Source: Bordetella sp. H567 (GTDB lineage: Bacteria > Pseudomonadota > Gammaproteobacteria > Burkholderiales > Burkholderiaceae_B). Taken from it: 64,000 bases of DNA. This document shows positions 21,391 to 30,016 of this stretch, in pieces (the stretch's first letter is position 1; each line of letters starts with the position of its first letter). The stretch covers positions 2,182,084 through 2,246,083 of the forward strand of contig NZ_CP012334.1 in assembly GCF_001704295.1 (NCBI RefSeq), given 5' to 3'. The notes below the pieces were generated by a model that saw nothing but the letters and a program-made list of their open reading frames with translations, searched no databases and was not told the DNA's origin. The position numbers and the translations under genes are program-made.

Positions 21391-21870
21391 CTACAGCAGC
21401 GTTTTTTCCATGAACACGCTCAGCGGGTCGGGCAGATAGTCGCCGAAGGGCGCGATGTCCCGATAGCCGCTGGTCCGGTACAGGCCCAGGGCCTCGGGCT
21501 GGTAGATCCCCGTTTCCAATCGCAAGGTGGCGATGCCGCGCCGGCGCGCGTGGTCTTCCAGGCATTCCAGCAGGCGGCGGCCCAGCTTGATGCCGCGCAC
21601 TTGCGGGGCGACGAACATGCGCTTGATTTCCGCGCTGCCGTCCAGGGCCGGAACTAGGGCGCAGCATCCCAGGGCGGCTCCGTCACGGCGGGCAACGAAG
21701 AAATCGATGCCCGGCTGTTCCAGCGCGCCGGCGTCCAGGATGTGGTTGCTTTCCGGTGGATACAGCCCGTGCAGATAGGCATCGGCCTGCGCGAGCAGCG
21801 CCAGCACGTCGTGCTGGCGCGGCGATTCCAACGCGATCGCGGCGTGCTCAGTCGTCCAGGTCGAGGTCAT
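21391..21870 (-). CDS. GNAT family N-acetyltransferase
   Basis: 159 residues of the GNAT fold. Motif A is the VAPQVRGIKLGRRLLECLEDHA segment at about residues 87-108, with the Q/R-x-x-G-x-G/A acetyl-CoA loop slightly altered (VRGIKLG). The YRTSGYRDIAPFGDY end is common in this PhnO/YpeA-like set. The ATG overlaps the 3' end of the upstream DUF2513-like gene by 23 bases. The substrate is unknown. Confidence 0.8.
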   Translation of the reverse strand: MTSTWTTEHAAIALESPRQHDVLALLAQADAYLHGLYPPESNHILDAGALEQPGIDFFVARRDGAALGCCALVPALDGSAEIKRMFVAPQVRGIKLGRRLLECLEDHARRRGIATLRLETGIYQPEALGLYRTSGYRDIAPFGDYLPDPLSVFMEKTLL

Positions 21871-22141
21871 CTTCCTCGTCTTCCTCGTCCTGTTCCAATG
21901 CGTCGTAGCCCTTCCAGGTGATGCGCCACATGGCGTCCTGCCCCGTGGTGCTTTCGGTCAGCTTCTTGGCCAGGCCCGCATCGGCCAGCAGCTCGAGGTG
22001 ATGGTTCACGGCCTCGGGCGTGGCGTCGTCGATATCGAGCTCCTGCACGGCGGCCGTCACGTCGCGGCCGCTCAACACCGACGCTTCGGCATCGCGGAAT
22101 GCGCCCAGGATGGTTACGACCAGATCGAAATTGCGTTGCAT
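21848..22141 (-). CDS. Small DUF2513-like winged-helix protein with acidic tail
   Basis: 97 residues. The first ~80 look like a small winged helix: an N-terminal MQRNFDLVVTILGAF helix, a middle HHLELLADAGLA recognition-like segment and a WRITWKGYDAL wing, matching the DUF2513 pattern as I know it. The C-terminus is a run of Asp and Glu (EEDEEDDLDLDD). A GAGGTG lies at good spacing ahead of the ATG. It overlaps the GNAT gene and is probably co-transcribed with it. The function is unknown. Confidence 0.65.
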   Translation of the reverse strand: MQRNFDLVVTILGAFRDAEASVLSGRDVTAAVQELDIDDATPEAVNHHLELLADAGLAKKLTESTTGQDAMWRITWKGYDALEQDEEDEEDDLDLDD

Positions 22142-22213
22142 GGCGACACCTCGTATGTTGGCGCGCCGTAACGGCGCACCCTAAACGTTAACAGATGCGC
22201 CGTTATCGGAATG

Positions 22214-22960
22214 TCACGGGTATGGTGCGCCGCAGGCCCAGGCAACCGCGCCGGTATAGTCCGCGGGCAGGGGCAGCAGTCGCAAGTGCAGGGACCGCAG
22301 CAGATCACGGTCCGCCATGCCGGCGTCGTCGCAGTGGATGAAGCGCGCATCGCCGGCAGCGGCATCGGCGCGCACTTCGATGCGCCGCAGCGCATCCGCG
22401 ATGCCGTGGCCCGTGGCCTTCAAGGCCGCTTCCTTGCATACCCAGTAGCGGTAGAACGCGTCGCGCCGTGCGGTGATCGGTGCCTGTTCCAGCAGGCGTT
22501 GTTCGGGCGGGGCAAGGACCGCCGCCGCGAGTGCCCCGATGTCCAGCTCCGTGCGCAGTTCCACGTCGATGCCGACGGGGCGGCAATCCGAGATGGCGAT
22601 CAACGCCAGCGCGCCGGAGTGCGCCACGTTGAAATGCAGCGCGGAACCCGGCCAGACGGGGCGCCCCGTGTCCGTATACGCCAATCGGACGGCGGCGGCG
22701 TTCATCGCCGGGCCGGCCAGCAGGCGCTTGAGCATCGCCCGCGTCACGCCAAAGCGCACTTTGTCCGCGTGACGCTGGAAGCCTTCCAGCCGCGCGCGTT
22801 CGCCGGCGTCCAGTAGTGCGGCGTCCGGCTCCGGTATCGGCGCTTCCAGGTCCAGTGCCAGCCGCCATATCCGCAGGTCCCCCGGCGACCCGGCCAGGGC
22901 CAGGGGCAGCACCCTGGCGTGGCCATCCCCGAACGGGGGCGAGCGTTCCGTGGTTCCCAT
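22214..22960 (-). CDS. 4'-phosphopantetheinyl transferase (Sfp type)
   Basis: 248 residues. It transfers the phosphopantetheine arm of CoA to carrier proteins. The two Sfp-family signatures are present: RPVGIDVEL (the metal-binding Asp and Glu) and WVCKEAALKATGHGI. An upstream FNVAHSGALALIA stretch is also typical. No carrier protein, NRPS or PKS gene lies in the window, so its partner is elsewhere, perhaps siderophore synthesis or fatty acid synthase. It lies 36 bases after the DSD1-like gene. Confidence 0.88.
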   Translation of the reverse strand: MGTTERSPPFGDGHARVLPLALAGSPGDLRIWRLALDLEAPIPEPDAALLDAGERARLEGFQRHADKVRFGVTRAMLKRLLAGPAMNAAAVRLAYTDTGRPVWPGSALHFNVAHSGALALIAISDCRPVGIDVELRTELDIGALAAAVLAPPEQRLLEQAPITARRDAFYRYWVCKEAALKATGHGIADALRRIEVRADAAAGDARFIHCDDAGMADRDLLRSLHLRLLPLPADYTGAVAWACGAPYP

Positions 22961-22996
22961 CTGGCGCTTACCGCATCGGCTTTCCTTGGCCGTCGT

Positions 22997-24166
22997 CTAC
23001 CAGCCGCGAAAGCGCGGCCAATGCGCCGCGACGCGGCCGGAGTCGTCCCGGATGACGTGATACGCCTCGTGCTGCGCGCCGGTGGCGCAGGCATGGTTGG
23101 GCAATATCCGCACCATCGTTCCCAAGGGCAGGTCGGGCAGGCTGGCCGTGCTACCGGGGCGCAGGGCCAGGATGCCCTGTTCCTGGTTGGTCTCGCGCAT
23201 GACCAGGTCGAGGTAGGGCTTGCCATCGATGTCGCACACCACGCCGTAGTACTGGTCGACCTTCTGCTTGGCCGTGCCGCGGTCGCGCGACATGGCCATC
23301 CAGCCGGCATCGACCAGGATCCAGCCCTTGTCTTCCTGGTGGCCGATGACGGTGGTCAGCACGCTCAGCGCGATGTCGTCCTGGCCGCACACGCCCAGGC
23401 CCGCCATGAACAGGTCGAAGAACACGAAGACGCCGGCGCGCAGCTCCGTGACACCGGTCAGGTCGCGGCTGAACAGGGCGGTAGGCGTGGAGCCCACGCT
23501 GACCACGGGGCAGGGCAGGCCGGCGGCGCGCAGCGCCTGCGCGCACGAGACCGCCGCATGGCGTTCGCGTTCGGCCATGGCCTCGATGGCCTGGGTGGTC
23601 TCGCAGTTATAGGATTCGCCGGCGTGCGTCATCACGCCGCGCAGTTCCGCGCCATGGTCGTGCAGGGCGCGGCCGATGGCCAGCAGGCGATCGGTCTGGC
23701 CGGGCGCCACGCCGGCGCGGTGCCCGTCGGAATCGATTTCAATCAGGCAGGGAATGCGCATGCCGCTGGCGCGCGATTTTTCCGCGACCGCTTGCGCGCC
23801 GTCGACGCTGTCCACCACGATGGTCAGGTCCACGCCCTGGCCCCGCAGCGCGACCACGCGGTCCAGCTTGTTGGGTGCGATGCCGACGGCGTACAGGATG
23901 TCCCGCACGCCCGCCTGGGCGAACTGCTCCGCCTCCTGCAGCGTCGAGACGGTGGCGGGGCCTTGCGGGGTGTCCATGACGCGGCGCGCGACGTCGATGG
24001 ACTTCGGGGTTTTCAGGTGCGGGCGCAGTTGTACGCCGAGCGCGTGGGCACGTTCGCGCATGCGCGCGATATTGGCCGTCATGCGCCGTTCGTCCAGCAC
24101 GAGGCTGGGGGTTTCCTGGTCGCGCAGCAAAGGCGCGGCGCCGGAGGCGTGGGTCGGCGTGGTCAT
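22997..24166 (-). CDS. DSD1-type PLP enzyme (D-threonine aldolase / D-serine dehydratase-like)
   Basis: 389 residues of the alanine-racemase-like fold-type III PLP family. The Schiff-base Lys is K52 in LRPHLKTPK, a hallmark of the DSD1/D-threonine aldolase group. VSVGSTPTAL binds the cofactor phosphate. The C-terminal metal-binding region includes ILPNHACATG with a His and Cys pair. Likely substrates are D-3-hydroxy amino acids such as D-Thr or D-threo-3-hydroxyaspartate. Its start follows the M81 gene stop by 6 bases, in an operon with that peptidase and a Bug receptor. Confidence 0.85.
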   Translation of the reverse strand: MTTPTHASGAAPLLRDQETPSLVLDERRMTANIARMRERAHALGVQLRPHLKTPKSIDVARRVMDTPQGPATVSTLQEAEQFAQAGVRDILYAVGIAPNKLDRVVALRGQGVDLTIVVDSVDGAQAVAEKSRASGMRIPCLIEIDSDGHRAGVAPGQTDRLLAIGRALHDHGAELRGVMTHAGESYNCETTQAIEAMAERERHAAVSCAQALRAAGLPCPVVSVGSTPTALFSRDLTGVTELRAGVFVFFDLFMAGLGVCGQDDIALSVLTTVIGHQEDKGWILVDAGWMAMSRDRGTAKQKVDQYYGVVCDIDGKPYLDLVMRETNQEQGILALRPGSTASLPDLPLGTMVRILPNHACATGAQHEAYHVIRDDSGRVAAHWPRFRGW

Positions 24167-24172
24167 GCGGTC

Positions 24173-25720
24173 TCACTCCATGAAAGCAGGACGCATCCGT
24201 ACGGTCGGCGTCCATTCGGTATCGGGATCCAGCGGCACGACTGGGCGCGGCAGGCGGCGGAAGTCGAAGCGCGACAGGATGGGCGAGGTCAAGCCCGGCG
24301 CGTCCACGCTATGGATACGCTCGGGTGGAAAGAACTCGTCGAAAGCGGCGCGGAAGTGCCCGCGGGATTTGACCACAACGGTGCGCGCGGCGGCGATGTC
24401 CAGGCCGAACATCTCGAAGAAAGTGGGCTCGTGGCATTGATGGCGGTGGGTGATGACGACGATGTGGATACCGTCCACCGCGATCAGGGCCGAGGCGCCC
24501 AGGTCAAAGCTGCATCCCGCCAGCTGGCCGCGCCGGCCCACGCCCTTGCCGTCACGCAGCGCCACCACGGTGGCGTCGGCCTCGAAGGGCTCGGAATAGC
24601 GCGTGGTCTCGCTGCGATTGAAGCGCGCGCGCAGGGGCTTGCCCACGCCGGCCGCATGCGCGTCCGCGGCCAGTTCGGGATCCGTGACGACGCCGGCGAT
24701 GACGCCGCGCGCGCCGGCCTTCAGCAGTGCCTGCAACAGATACGGCGTGTTGCCGCGCGCGCCGCCGCCCGGATTGTCCGCAACGTCGGCCAGCAGCACC
24801 GGCGGCCGCGCGGGGTCGCTGCCGGTCGCCACGGCCAGGGCCACCGCCTCGTCCAGCGGCATCAGGCGCGGGAAGAAGGCCGCGCGGTCGCGCCACGCCG
24901 GCGTGACCAGGTCCAGCGCCGTGCGCGCGGCCAGTTCGGCATCGCCGCGTGTCGTGACCAGTACCGTCAGGCCGTTCTTGGGTGTATCGCCGTAGGCGAA
25001 GCCGCCCACCGCCGATACGTTGACGATGCGCGGATCGTTCAGCGCCTCGGCCTTCTGGATCATGTCCGCGTAGGGCCCCGTGCCCGGCGCGGTCAATAGC
25101 TGCGTGGGTGGCGCGCAGACGGGCATGCGCACATGGGCGACCGCCACACGCAGACCGGCCAGCAGTTCACGCAGCACGTCGGCGGCTTCCGCGCCGCGCT
25201 CGGCCATGTCGACGTGCGGGTTGCGCCGATAGGAAATCAGCGTGTCGACCTGGTCCACCATGCGGTCGGACACGTTGGCGTGCAGGTCCACCGTGGCGAC
25301 GATGGGTATCGAAGGCCCGACGATGCGGCGCACGGTTTCGAACACGAGGCCGTCGGGGTCGTCTTCTTCCGTGGTGATGGCCGCGCCGTGCTCGCAGATA
25401 TAGACCGCATCCACCGGCAGCGCGGCGCGCAGCCGCGTTTCGAACTGCTCCAGCGTGTCGGCGAAAAAGGCGTGCTCCACCGGCCCACCCGATTCCGCAT
25501 TGGCGAACAGGATGGGCACCGGAGTCCAGTCGGCGGTGGCGTCCATGCGTCGCACGAAGGCCGGAATCTCCGGCGTCATGCGCGGCGCGGGGCTGCGCGC
25601 GTCGCGCAACAGGTCCTCTCCGGCCAGGTAGGCGCGCGATACGAAATCCTCTCGCGTCGATACGGGCGCGTAGCGGTTCGACTCGATGGCGAAGCCCAGC
25701 AGGGCGATACGTAGCGACAT
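24173..25720 (-). CDS. M81 family metallopeptidase (MlrC-like)
   Basis: 515 residues. It resembles MlrC (microcystinase C), which cleaves small, D-amino-acid-containing peptides. Visible family parts are FAIESNRYAP at the N-terminus, the metal-binding-type ICEHGAAITTEEDDPDG, TVDLHANVS, and LLADVADNPGGGARG in the C-terminal half. The ATG has AGGATTGAG ahead. It lies between a Bug receptor and a D-amino acid type PLP enzyme, which suggests use of an imported amidated or D-containing compound. Confidence 0.88.
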   Translation of the reverse strand: MSLRIALLGFAIESNRYAPVSTREDFVSRAYLAGEDLLRDARSPAPRMTPEIPAFVRRMDATADWTPVPILFANAESGGPVEHAFFADTLEQFETRLRAALPVDAVYICEHGAAITTEEDDPDGLVFETVRRIVGPSIPIVATVDLHANVSDRMVDQVDTLISYRRNPHVDMAERGAEAADVLRELLAGLRVAVAHVRMPVCAPPTQLLTAPGTGPYADMIQKAEALNDPRIVNVSAVGGFAYGDTPKNGLTVLVTTRGDAELAARTALDLVTPAWRDRAAFFPRLMPLDEAVALAVATGSDPARPPVLLADVADNPGGGARGNTPYLLQALLKAGARGVIAGVVTDPELAADAHAAGVGKPLRARFNRSETTRYSEPFEADATVVALRDGKGVGRRGQLAGCSFDLGASALIAVDGIHIVVITHRHQCHEPTFFEMFGLDIAAARTVVVKSRGHFRAAFDEFFPPERIHSVDAPGLTSPILSRFDFRRLPRPVVPLDPDTEWTPTVRMRPAFME

Positions 25721-25726
25721 GGCGGC

Positions 25727-26722
25727 TCAATCCTGTTTTTCGATATGGGCGGCGGTGATCAGGTCGCCCCACTTGCGCTGCTCGGCGGCGATGAAGCGCG
25801 CGAAGTCGTCAGGCGTGCCCGGGGTGCCGGGCGACGCGCTGGCATTGGCCAGGTCCTTGGCCAGCGATTCGCTGACCAGGACCTTGCGCAGCGATTGCGA
25901 CAGGCGGTCCACGATGGGCTGCGGCGTGCCGGCCGGGAACACCAGCCCGCCCCAGGACACATTTTCGTAGCCCTTCAGGCCCAGTTCGTCCAGGGTCGGC
26001 ATATCCGGGAACAGCGCCACGCGCTGCTTGCTGGTGATGGCCAGTGCGCGCAGCTTGCCGCTCTTGACCAGCGGATAGGCCACCGACGCATTGGTGAAGG
26101 TGTAGTCCAGCCGGCCGCCGGCCAGGTCGGACAGCGAGGCGGGATCGCCGTTGTAGGGGATGAACATGACATCGATGCCCGCCATCTGCTTGAAGAGTTC
26201 GCCGGCCATCTGGCCGCTGCTGCCAATGCCGGCGGCGCCATACGACAGCTTGCCGGGTTCGCGTTTGGCCTGGGCGATCAGGTCGTCGACGGTGCGGATG
26301 GGCGAATCGCCGCGCACCACCAGCAGGTTGTAGACGGCGAACATCTGGCCCACCGGCGCGAAATCCTTGGCCGGATCGTAAGGCAGCTTGTTGAAGAGGG
26401 CGGGATTCACGGCCAGCGTATTGATGTTGCCGTAGCCGAGGGTGTAGCCGTCCGGCGCCGCGCGCTTGACCTGGCTCATGCCGATATTGCCGGCCGCGCC
26501 CGGGCGGTTCTCCACCACGAAGTTCGCGCCGGTGTCCTCGGCCACGTGCTTCAGTACGATGCGGCTGAGCACGTCGGCCGATCCGCCCGCGGCGGAAGCG
26601 ATGATGACGGTGACGGGACGCTGGGGCCAGCTTGCGTCGGCCGCCTGGGCGGGAGAACCCGCCAGTGCGAGCGCGCCGGCGGCGAGCAGGATGGTCCAGG
26701 CATGGGCAAGGGTACGTCGCAT
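25727..26722 (-). CDS. Bug/TctC-type periplasmic solute-binding receptor
   Basis: 331 residues: a signal peptide (residues 1-27, MRRTLAHAWT to SPAQA) and then a Bug fold with NRPGAAGNIG and the DGYTLGYGN and PYNGDPASLSDL segments. Bug receptors bind small acidic or amide compounds for tripartite transporters, but no TctA/TctB membrane genes are here, as is usual for orphan Bugs. Its ATG has GGAGG ahead. It is first in the operon Bug-M81-DSD1-PPTase and divergent from a LysR gene. Confidence 0.9.
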   Translation of the reverse strand: MRRTLAHAWTILLAAGALALAGSPAQAADASWPQRPVTVIIASAAGGSADVLSRIVLKHVAEDTGANFVVENRPGAAGNIGMSQVKRAAPDGYTLGYGNINTLAVNPALFNKLPYDPAKDFAPVGQMFAVYNLLVVRGDSPIRTVDDLIAQAKREPGKLSYGAAGIGSSGQMAGELFKQMAGIDVMFIPYNGDPASLSDLAGGRLDYTFTNASVAYPLVKSGKLRALAITSKQRVALFPDMPTLDELGLKGYENVSWGGLVFPAGTPQPIVDRLSQSLRKVLVSESLAKDLANASASPGTPGTPDDFARFIAAEQRKWGDLITAAHIEKQD

Positions 26723-26870
26723 ACAACCTCCGGATGGAAACGGGCCGCGACGGCCGTCACGGTTCGGACCCTGGACGCGCGCACCGGATGGGGCGATGTC
26801 CACGGACGGACGGCCGCGCTCGGCGGCAATAAGGTAAAGCACGAATCCCCCGAGTATGGACAGAAGGCTA

Positions 26871-26916
26871 AAGTCTCGGGTTAAACGGCATTGAATCCTT
26901 CATTAAGCCGGGACTT
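26871..26916. promoter_or_regulatory. Candidate LysR-type operator, large inverted repeat
   Basis: AAGTCTCGGGTTAA (26871-26884) and TTAAGCCGGGACTT (26903-26916) form an inverted repeat matching at 12 of 14 positions with an 18-base spacer. It sits in the divergent gap between the Bug gene and the LysR gene, just before the LysR GTG start at 26930. This location is what is expected for the site of the adjacent regulator. Confidence 0.6.
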
Positions 26917-26929
26917 AAGGGAGCAAGGG

Positions 26930-27841
26930 GTGCTGTCGAGCGAAGATCTGCGCTTTTTCCTGACGGTGGTGGCTGCCCGCTCGCTGGCGGACGCTGCCCG
27001 CACGCTGGACGTGACGCCCCCCGCCGTCACCCAGCGGCTGGCGGGCCTGGAGAAGCGCCTGGGCATACGGCTGGTCGAGCGCACGGGCCGGCGCATCGCG
27101 CTGACCGACGAAGGCGAGCTGATGGCCGCGCGGGGCCGGCGCATCTGCGACGAACTGGGTCTCCTGGCCGATGCGCTGGGCAGCCGCCGGCGCGTCATCG
27201 CGGGGCATTTGCGGGTGCTGGCGCCGTTGGGCTTCGGCCACCGCTACGTGGCGCCGGCCGTCGCCCGCGTGCGGCGCGAGCACCCGGAGGTCACCGCCAC
27301 GCTTACGCTGTCGGATCGGCCGGGCCGCGTCGCGGAGGACGGCTGGGATGTCATGGTGCACATCGGCGAACTGCGCGATTCGGCGCTGGTGATGCAGCGC
27401 ATCGCCTCCAACCGGCGCATCCTGTGCGCCGCGCCCGCCTACCTGCGGCGGCGCGGCATGCCGGCGCGTCCCGAGGATCTGCGCACGCACGAATGCATCG
27501 CCCTGCGGGAAAACGACGAGGACGTCACGCTGTGGCGGTTTACCGGCGCCCACGGGGAAACGGCCAGCGTGCGTGTCGATCCGGTGCTGGCCAGCACGGA
27601 GGGCTCGGTGGTGCACGACTGGGCGGTCGCCGGCATGGGCATCATGGTGCGGTCGGAATGGGATGTGGCGGGAGACCTGCGGGACGGGCGGCTGGTGGCG
27701 CTGCTGCCGGCCTGGCGCCTGCCGGATGCCGATGTGATCGCGCTGCTGCCTTCGCGCGAGGTGCGCTCGGCGCGGACCTCGCGGTTCCTGGCCTGCCTGC
27801 GGGCGGAGGTCGATGCGCATCCGTGGGCGATCCCGGGATGA
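26930..27841 (+). CDS. LysR-family transcriptional regulator
   Basis: 303 residues. The N-terminal winged helix is at residues ~3-60 (FLTVVAARSLADAARTLDVTPPAVTQRL), followed by the LysR effector-binding domain. The GTG at 26930 is chosen over TTG at 26891, because it follows GGGAGCAAGG and because the candidate operator would otherwise lie inside the coding region. It is divergent from the Bug-M81-DSD1 operon and is likely its regulator. Confidence 0.88.
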   Translation: MLSSEDLRFFLTVVAARSLADAARTLDVTPPAVTQRLAGLEKRLGIRLVERTGRRIALTDEGELMAARGRRICDELGLLADALGSRRRVIAGHLRVLAPLGFGHRYVAPAVARVRREHPEVTATLTLSDRPGRVAEDGWDVMVHIGELRDSALVMQRIASNRRILCAAPAYLRRRGMPARPEDLRTHECIALRENDEDVTLWRFTGAHGETASVRVDPVLASTEGSVVHDWAVAGMGIMVRSEWDVAGDLRDGRLVALLPAWRLPDADVIALLPSREVRSARTSRFLACLRAEVDAHPWAIPG

Positions 27842-27873
27842 CGCGGCACATTGCCGCGGGCGCGCCGAACCTC

Positions 27874-27891
27874 TGTACACGCAGGTATACA
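27874..27891. promoter_or_regulatory. TGTACAC/GTATACA operator-like repeat ahead of a Bug gene
   Basis: TGTACAC and GTATACA are separated by 4 bases (6 of 7 positions match as an inverted repeat). A -10-like TACAAT (27888-27893) overlaps the right arm. GntR-family regulators often bind TGTAYAC-type palindromes. No GntR gene is in the window, so the cognate regulator is unknown. Confidence 0.45.
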
Positions 27892-28001
27892 ATCCTGCTC
27901 CAAGTGCTCGCGGGACGCGGCGGCCTTCAATAAGCGCGGCAACAGCCGCCCCCCGGGCCGTTTTCGCCACGATTCCCAAACCTGGACCACAGGAGAAAAA
28001 C

Positions 28002-28967
28002 ATGAAACTCGGCATATCCCTGCTCGGGAAATTGCTGGCAGGCACCGTTCTCTGCGCCAGCACCTTGGCCGCCCACGCCGCCGGCTGGCCCGAACGGCCG
28101 ATCACGCTGGTCATCCCGTTCCCGCCCGGTGGCACCACCGACATGGTGGGCCGTCCCCTGGCCGAAGCGCTGGCCAAGAAGCTGGGCAAGCCCGTCATCG
28201 TGGACAACCGCGCCGGCGCGGGCGGCACGATCGGCGCGGCCTATGTGGCGCGCTCCAATCCGGACGGCTACACCATCTTCCTGTCGACCATCGCGCATAC
28301 CATCGCGCCCTCGACCTACGACAAGCTGACCTACGACTTCGAGAAGGACTTCGCGCCGATCACCATCGTGGCGTCGTCGCCCAACTTGCTCATCGTCAAC
28401 AACAAACTGCCGGTCAAGACCATTCCGGAACTGATCGACTATGCCAAGAAGAACCCCGGCAAGCTGAATTTCGGCTCGGCCGGCATCGGCAGCACCGAAC
28501 ACCTGGCGGGCGAACTGTTCAAGAAGATGGCCAACATCGATATCGCGCACGTGCCCTACAAGGGCGGCGCGCCCATGATGGCGGACCTGATCTCCGGCCA
28601 GATCCAGATGGCGATCGAAACCAGCGGCTCGGCGATCTCGCAGATCCGCGCGGGCACGGTGCGCGCGCTGGGCGTCAGCAGCGAAAAACCCAGCGCCTAC
28701 TTCCCGGGCATCCCCGCCATCGACCAGGCCGGCCTGCCGGGCTACACGTTCTCGACCTGGTACGGCCTGGTGGTTCCCGCCAAGGTGCCCAAGGATGTGC
28801 AGGCCAAGCTGTACGAAGCCACGCTGGATGCGTTCAAGGATCCGCAGATGGCCAAGGCCCTGGAAACCATCGGCGCGGAGCCTGGCGGCCAGAAGCCGGA
28901 GGAGTTCGGCAAGTTCATCGCCGACCAGACCAGCAAGTGGCACGACATCCTGAAGGGCGGCAAGTAA
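28002..28967 (+). CDS. Bug/TctC-type periplasmic solute-binding receptor
   Basis: 321 residues: a signal peptide (1-26, ending AAHA), then WPERPITLVIPFPPGGTTD, DNRAGAGGTIG and VPYKGGAPMMADL, all standard Bug landmarks. The ATG follows AGGAG at good spacing. The protein ends HDILKGGK, and the DNA coding this end is copied downstream as a 37-bp tandem repeat. There is no regulator or enzyme partner adjacent on the plus strand except a small YciI-like gene, so the ligand is unknown. Confidence 0.92.
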   Translation: MKLGISLLGKLLAGTVLCASTLAAHAAGWPERPITLVIPFPPGGTTDMVGRPLAEALAKKLGKPVIVDNRAGAGGTIGAAYVARSNPDGYTIFLSTIAHTIAPSTYDKLTYDFEKDFAPITIVASSPNLLIVNNKLPVKTIPELIDYAKKNPGKLNFGSAGIGSTEHLAGELFKKMANIDIAHVPYKGGAPMMADLISGQIQMAIETSGSAISQIRAGTVRALGVSSEKPSAYFPGIPAIDQAGLPGYTFSTWYGLVVPAKVPKDVQAKLYEATLDAFKDPQMAKALETIGAEPGGQKPEEFGKFIADQTSKWHDILKGGK

Positions 28968-29044
28968 GGCCCGTCGCAAGGGCGTCCGGAAGGGCGGCGA
29001 GCAAGCCTCGTCGCGAGGGCGTCCTAAAGGGCGGCAAGTAAGCC
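28952..29044 (+). repeat. 37-bp tandem repeat (2.5 copies) spanning a gene end
   Basis: Copy 1 is 28952-28988 and includes the last codons (KGGK) and stop of the Bug gene. Copy 2 is 28989-29025 with a few base changes. Copy 3 is partial, 29026-29044, and repeats AAGGGCGGCAAGTAAG. The units begin with (G/A)AAGGGCGGC and end with GGGCGTCC. Part of the sequence still encodes the LKGGK-like end in the copies, so the unit is a duplication of the gene 3' end into the intergenic space. Confidence 0.8.
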
Positions 29045-29139
29045 GGCGGACGCGGTCCGGGGCTTCCCGCCCTGGCGCGCAAGCGCCGCCGATATGGCCG
29101 CCGGTGCATCCGGCGGCCGTTTTCCTTGGAGCCTGGACC

Positions 29140-29451
29140 ATGCATTTCCTACTTGCCTACGAACTCGCGCCCGATTACCTGGCCCGTCGCGGCCAGTTCC
29201 GCGATGCGCACCTGGACCTGGCTTGGCAGGCGTCGCACCGCGGCGAGATCGTGCTGGCCGGGGCGGCGGGCGACCCGGTCGACAGCGCGCTGCTGTTGTT
29301 CGAAGCGGATTCCCCCGCGGTGGCGGAAGCCTTCGCCCGCAACGATCCCTACGTGATCAACGGCCTGGTCAAGCGCTGGACGGTCAAGCCGTGGCACACC
29401 GTGGTCGGCGATCACGCGGCCACGCCGGTCATGCCGGGCGGCGCGAGCTGA
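29140..29451 (+). CDS. YciI-like protein
   Basis: 103 residues. It has the YciI ferredoxin-like fold pattern: the start MHFLLAYELAPDYLARR, R-x-x-H-L-x-L-A with the conserved His at about residue 25, then GEIVLAGAAGDP and FxxxDPYVxxGL toward the end. YciI proteins are small and their role is unclear; some act as dehydrochlorinase-like or decarboxylase-like domains. The ATG follows TTGGAG. It stands alone between a Bug gene and the VOC-ppc pair. Confidence 0.8.
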   Translation: MHFLLAYELAPDYLARRGQFRDAHLDLAWQASHRGEIVLAGAAGDPVDSALLLFEADSPAVAEAFARNDPYVINGLVKRWTVKPWHTVVGDHAATPVMPGGAS

Positions 29452-29635
29452 CCCGGCCTTAATCAGCCGCGAAGGGCGCCTATCCGGAACACGAATTCCC
29501 AAGGCGCACGGAATCTCCTACAGTCGTGCTGTCGCCCGTGGGCGGAGATCGGCCACCCCGATCGCCGGACCGCGCGGCGGCAGCGGCCGTCCCGGCACCC
29601 CGGGGCCGCATGGCAAACCGTAGGAGACTCGCAAA

Positions 29636-30016
29636 TTGATCGACCACCTGGATCACCTGGTTCTGACCACCACGGATGAAGCGGCCTGCGTGCGCTTCTA
29701 CGTCGATATCCTGGGCATGCGCCTGGAAACCTTCGGCGAAGGGCGCAAGGCCTTCGTCTTCGGCAACCAGAAAATCAATCTGCACCTCAAGGGCCGCGAG
29801 TTCGAACCGAAGGCGCACCTGCCCGTACCGGGTGCGCTGGATCTGTGCTTCATCGCGGCCGTGCCCCTGGACCAGGTCATCGCGCGCTTGCGCGAACACC
29901 AGGTAGCGATCGAGCAAGGTCCCGTCATGCGCACCGGCGCCACCTCGCGGATCCGTTCCGTCTATGTGCGCGACCCGGATCTGAACCTGATCGAGATCTC
30001 GGAGCTGGTGGTATGA
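29636..30016 (+). CDS. VOC-superfamily (glyoxalase/bleomycin resistance-like) protein
   Basis: 126 residues. The vicinal oxygen chelate fold is seen: an N-terminal [10 protein letters not shown] with a metal-ligand His, then [11 protein letters not shown], and a C-terminal [12 protein letters not shown] whose Glu is the last ligand. It starts at TTG, with AGGAGA nine bases ahead, which supports the unusual start. Its stop overlaps the ppc start as ATGA, so the two are translationally coupled. The function is unknown. Confidence 0.82.
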   Translation: MIDHLDHLVLTTTDEAACVRFYVDILGMRLETFGEGRKAFVFGNQKINLHLKGREFEPKAHLPVPGALDLCFIAAVPLDQVIARLREHQVAIEQGPVMRTGATSRIRSVYVRDPDLNLIEISELVV

